Shown here in pieces: positions 5,067-5,680 of a stretch of 5,680 bases of DNA (the stretch's first letter is position 1; the number at the start of each line of letters is the position of its first letter). Below the pieces are notes generated by a model. That model was given only the letters and a program-made list of their open reading frames with translations. It did no database searches and was not told the origin of the DNA. The position numbers and the translations under genes were made by a program. Origin of the DNA: Robiginitomaculum sp. GTDB lineage: Bacteria > Pseudomonadota > Alphaproteobacteria > Caulobacterales > Maricaulaceae. Location: the NCBI GenBank assembly GCA_002733735.2, contig NVWT02000012.1, forward strand, positions 81,016 to 86,695, in the 5' to 3' direction.

Positions 5067-5101
5067 AAAAAAACCCCGCAGCCATCAGCTACGGGGTTTT
5101 T
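5067..5101 (-). terminator. Intrinsic terminator of the rRNA operon
   Basis: On the minus strand CCCCG-T-AGC, loop TGATG, GCT-G-CGGGG (one internal mismatch) is followed by seven T residues (5067-5073). It lies about 45 bases past the 3' end of 5S. The A-run on the other side makes it nearly symmetrical, so it could also stop plus-strand transcription. Confidence 0.85.
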
Positions 5102-5129
5102 CTAATCAGTGTAAAGGAGGGTTTGTTTT

Positions 5130-5277
5130 CCATTCAATCTTGTGGACCTGGCGGCGACCTACTCTCCCGTGCCTTAAGACAAAGTACCATCGGCGCGAAG
5201 AGCCTTAACTTCCGAGTTCGGAATGGGATCGGGTGGGGAGCTCTTGCCATAGCCACCAGATCGACGAGATTGAATGG
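5130..5277 (-). repeat. Processing stem flanking 5S
   Basis: CCATTCAATCT (5130-5140) and AGATTGAATGG (5267-5277) are perfectly complementary and bracket 5S; an imperfect continuation runs into helix I. This is expected of a precursor stem trimmed by endoribonucleases during 5S maturation. Confidence 0.7.
5147..5260 (-). rRNA. rrf: 5S ribosomal RNA
   Basis: The minus strand reads TGGTGGCTATGGCAAGAGC, then CACCCGATCCCATTCCGAAC, TCGGAAGTTAAG, CGCCGATGGTAC and GGGAGAGTAGGTCGCCGCCAGG. All the conserved 5S blocks are in order over about 114 bases. The termini pair as helix I (CTGGTGGC with GCCGCCAG). The loop and 3' sequences fit alphaproteobacteria. Ends are accurate to a few bases. It follows 23S on the same strand and precedes the rrn terminator. 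Confidence 0.96.
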
Positions 5278-5279
5278 AG

Positions 5280-5356
5280 CTTACCTTGTCCCTACATCTG
5301 ATCCTTCGAGGCTGCAAAAGCAGCACCTCAGGATGAGGTTGTAAGTTTAAGGTAAG
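5280..5356. repeat. Stem-loop repeat inserted in the 23S-5S spacer
   Basis: The core is ATCCT-TC-GAGG-CTGC (5301-5315), an AAAA loop, and GCAG-CA-CCTC-AGGAT (5320-5334), followed by GAGG. I recognise this as the CATCCTTCGAGG...CCTCAGGATGAGG type of dispersed intergenic repeat of alphaproteobacteria. An outer 8-bp stem, CTTACCTT (5280-5287) with AAGGTAAG (5349-5356), encloses it. Confidence 0.6.
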
Positions 5357-5475
5357 TCAGAAACACATCGGCCAAATCATAATTCTAGTATAGTTTTTGG
5401 TTTGTTTTGGTTGTGGTATCTAGCTTGCTTTGCGATGAGCGCAGTAACGATACAATCGCTACTTACGAACATTGT

Positions 5476-5680
5476 AAGATCAAGCCAATCGAGCAATTAG
5501 TACTACTAAGCTTCACAAGTTGCCTTGCTTCCACACGTAGCCTATCAACGTGGTGGTCTTCCACGGCTCTGATAGGGAATTCTAGTTTCGAGGCTGGTTT
5601 CCCGCTTAGATGCTTTCAGCGGTTATCCGTTCCGTACATAGCTACCCTGCAATGCTGCTGGCGCAACAACAGGTCCACCA
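5476..5680 (-). rRNA. rrl: 23S ribosomal RNA, 3' end (partial)
   Basis: The minus strand contains GATAACCGCTGAAAGCATCT followed by AAGCGGGAAACC, CGTGGAAGACCACCACGTTG followed by ATAGGC, and GTACTAATTGCTCGATTGGC followed by TTGATCTT. These are the conserved last ~200 bases of 23S, including the CTGAAAGCATCTAAG helix. The CTCGATTGGCTTGATC terminus is alphaproteobacterial in type. The mature 3' end is placed at about 5476 by analogy with the E. coli GGCTTAACCTT end. The rest lies beyond the right edge. Confidence 0.96.

Noticed and set aside
4939..5344. Two plus-strand open frames (89 and 131 codons) crossing the terminator and 5S
   Set aside because: They are read through antisense 5S rRNA and its terminator; their length reflects lack of stops in structural RNA sequence.

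Overview
The window looks like alphaproteobacterial chromosome of moderate-to-low GC. The main evidence is the rRNA at the right end: the 3' end of 23S (minus strand) ends in a GCTCGATTGGCTTGATC-type terminus, and the 5S gene carries the alphaproteobacterial-style TGGTGGCTATGGC start and GGGAGAGTAGGTCG 3' half. A hairpin of the ATCCTTCGAGG...CCTCAGGATGAGG type, which I know as an alphaproteobacterial intergenic repeat, sits in the 23S-5S spacer. Genus or family cannot be named from this sequence.

Layout, left to right. 1-293 (minus): 5' part of a DoxX-family membrane protein gene, cut by the window edge. 294-505: divergent intergenic region with a candidate promoter. 506-2500 (plus): a complete exported S9-family serine peptidase with Ser-Asp-His triad. 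2501-3409: about 900 bases without a convincing gene, dense in inverted repeats (several stem-loops, a CCTCCCCC/GGGGGAGG element, a pair of nested palindromes and a diverged direct repeat). 3410-3781 (plus): a small lipoprotein whose best-placed start codon is ATT. 3930-4762 (minus): a HEPN-like gene whose 5' end lies in a different frame. The two frames meet at a perfect A AAA AAG slippery heptamer, and the whole unit is bracketed by a 16-bp perfect inverted repeat (3893-3908 and 4809-4824). 4825-5066: non-coding, repeat-like. 5067-5101: rrn terminator. 5147-5260: 5S. 5261-5475: spacer. 5476-5680: 3' end of 23S, running off the window.

The genes do not form one pathway. The peptidase is probably an exported housekeeping or scavenging enzyme with its own promoter, and the lipoprotein is an orphan. 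The HEPN-like gene is transcribed in the same direction as, and downstream of, the rRNA operon, separated from it by a strong terminator. The most unusual part of the window is the HEPN-like unit: a possible -1 frameshift at its 5' end, flanking inverted repeats, and a C-terminus and stop codon made from a tandem 9-bp repeat. It looks like a discrete inserted or mobilised unit, although no transposase or recombinase is present.
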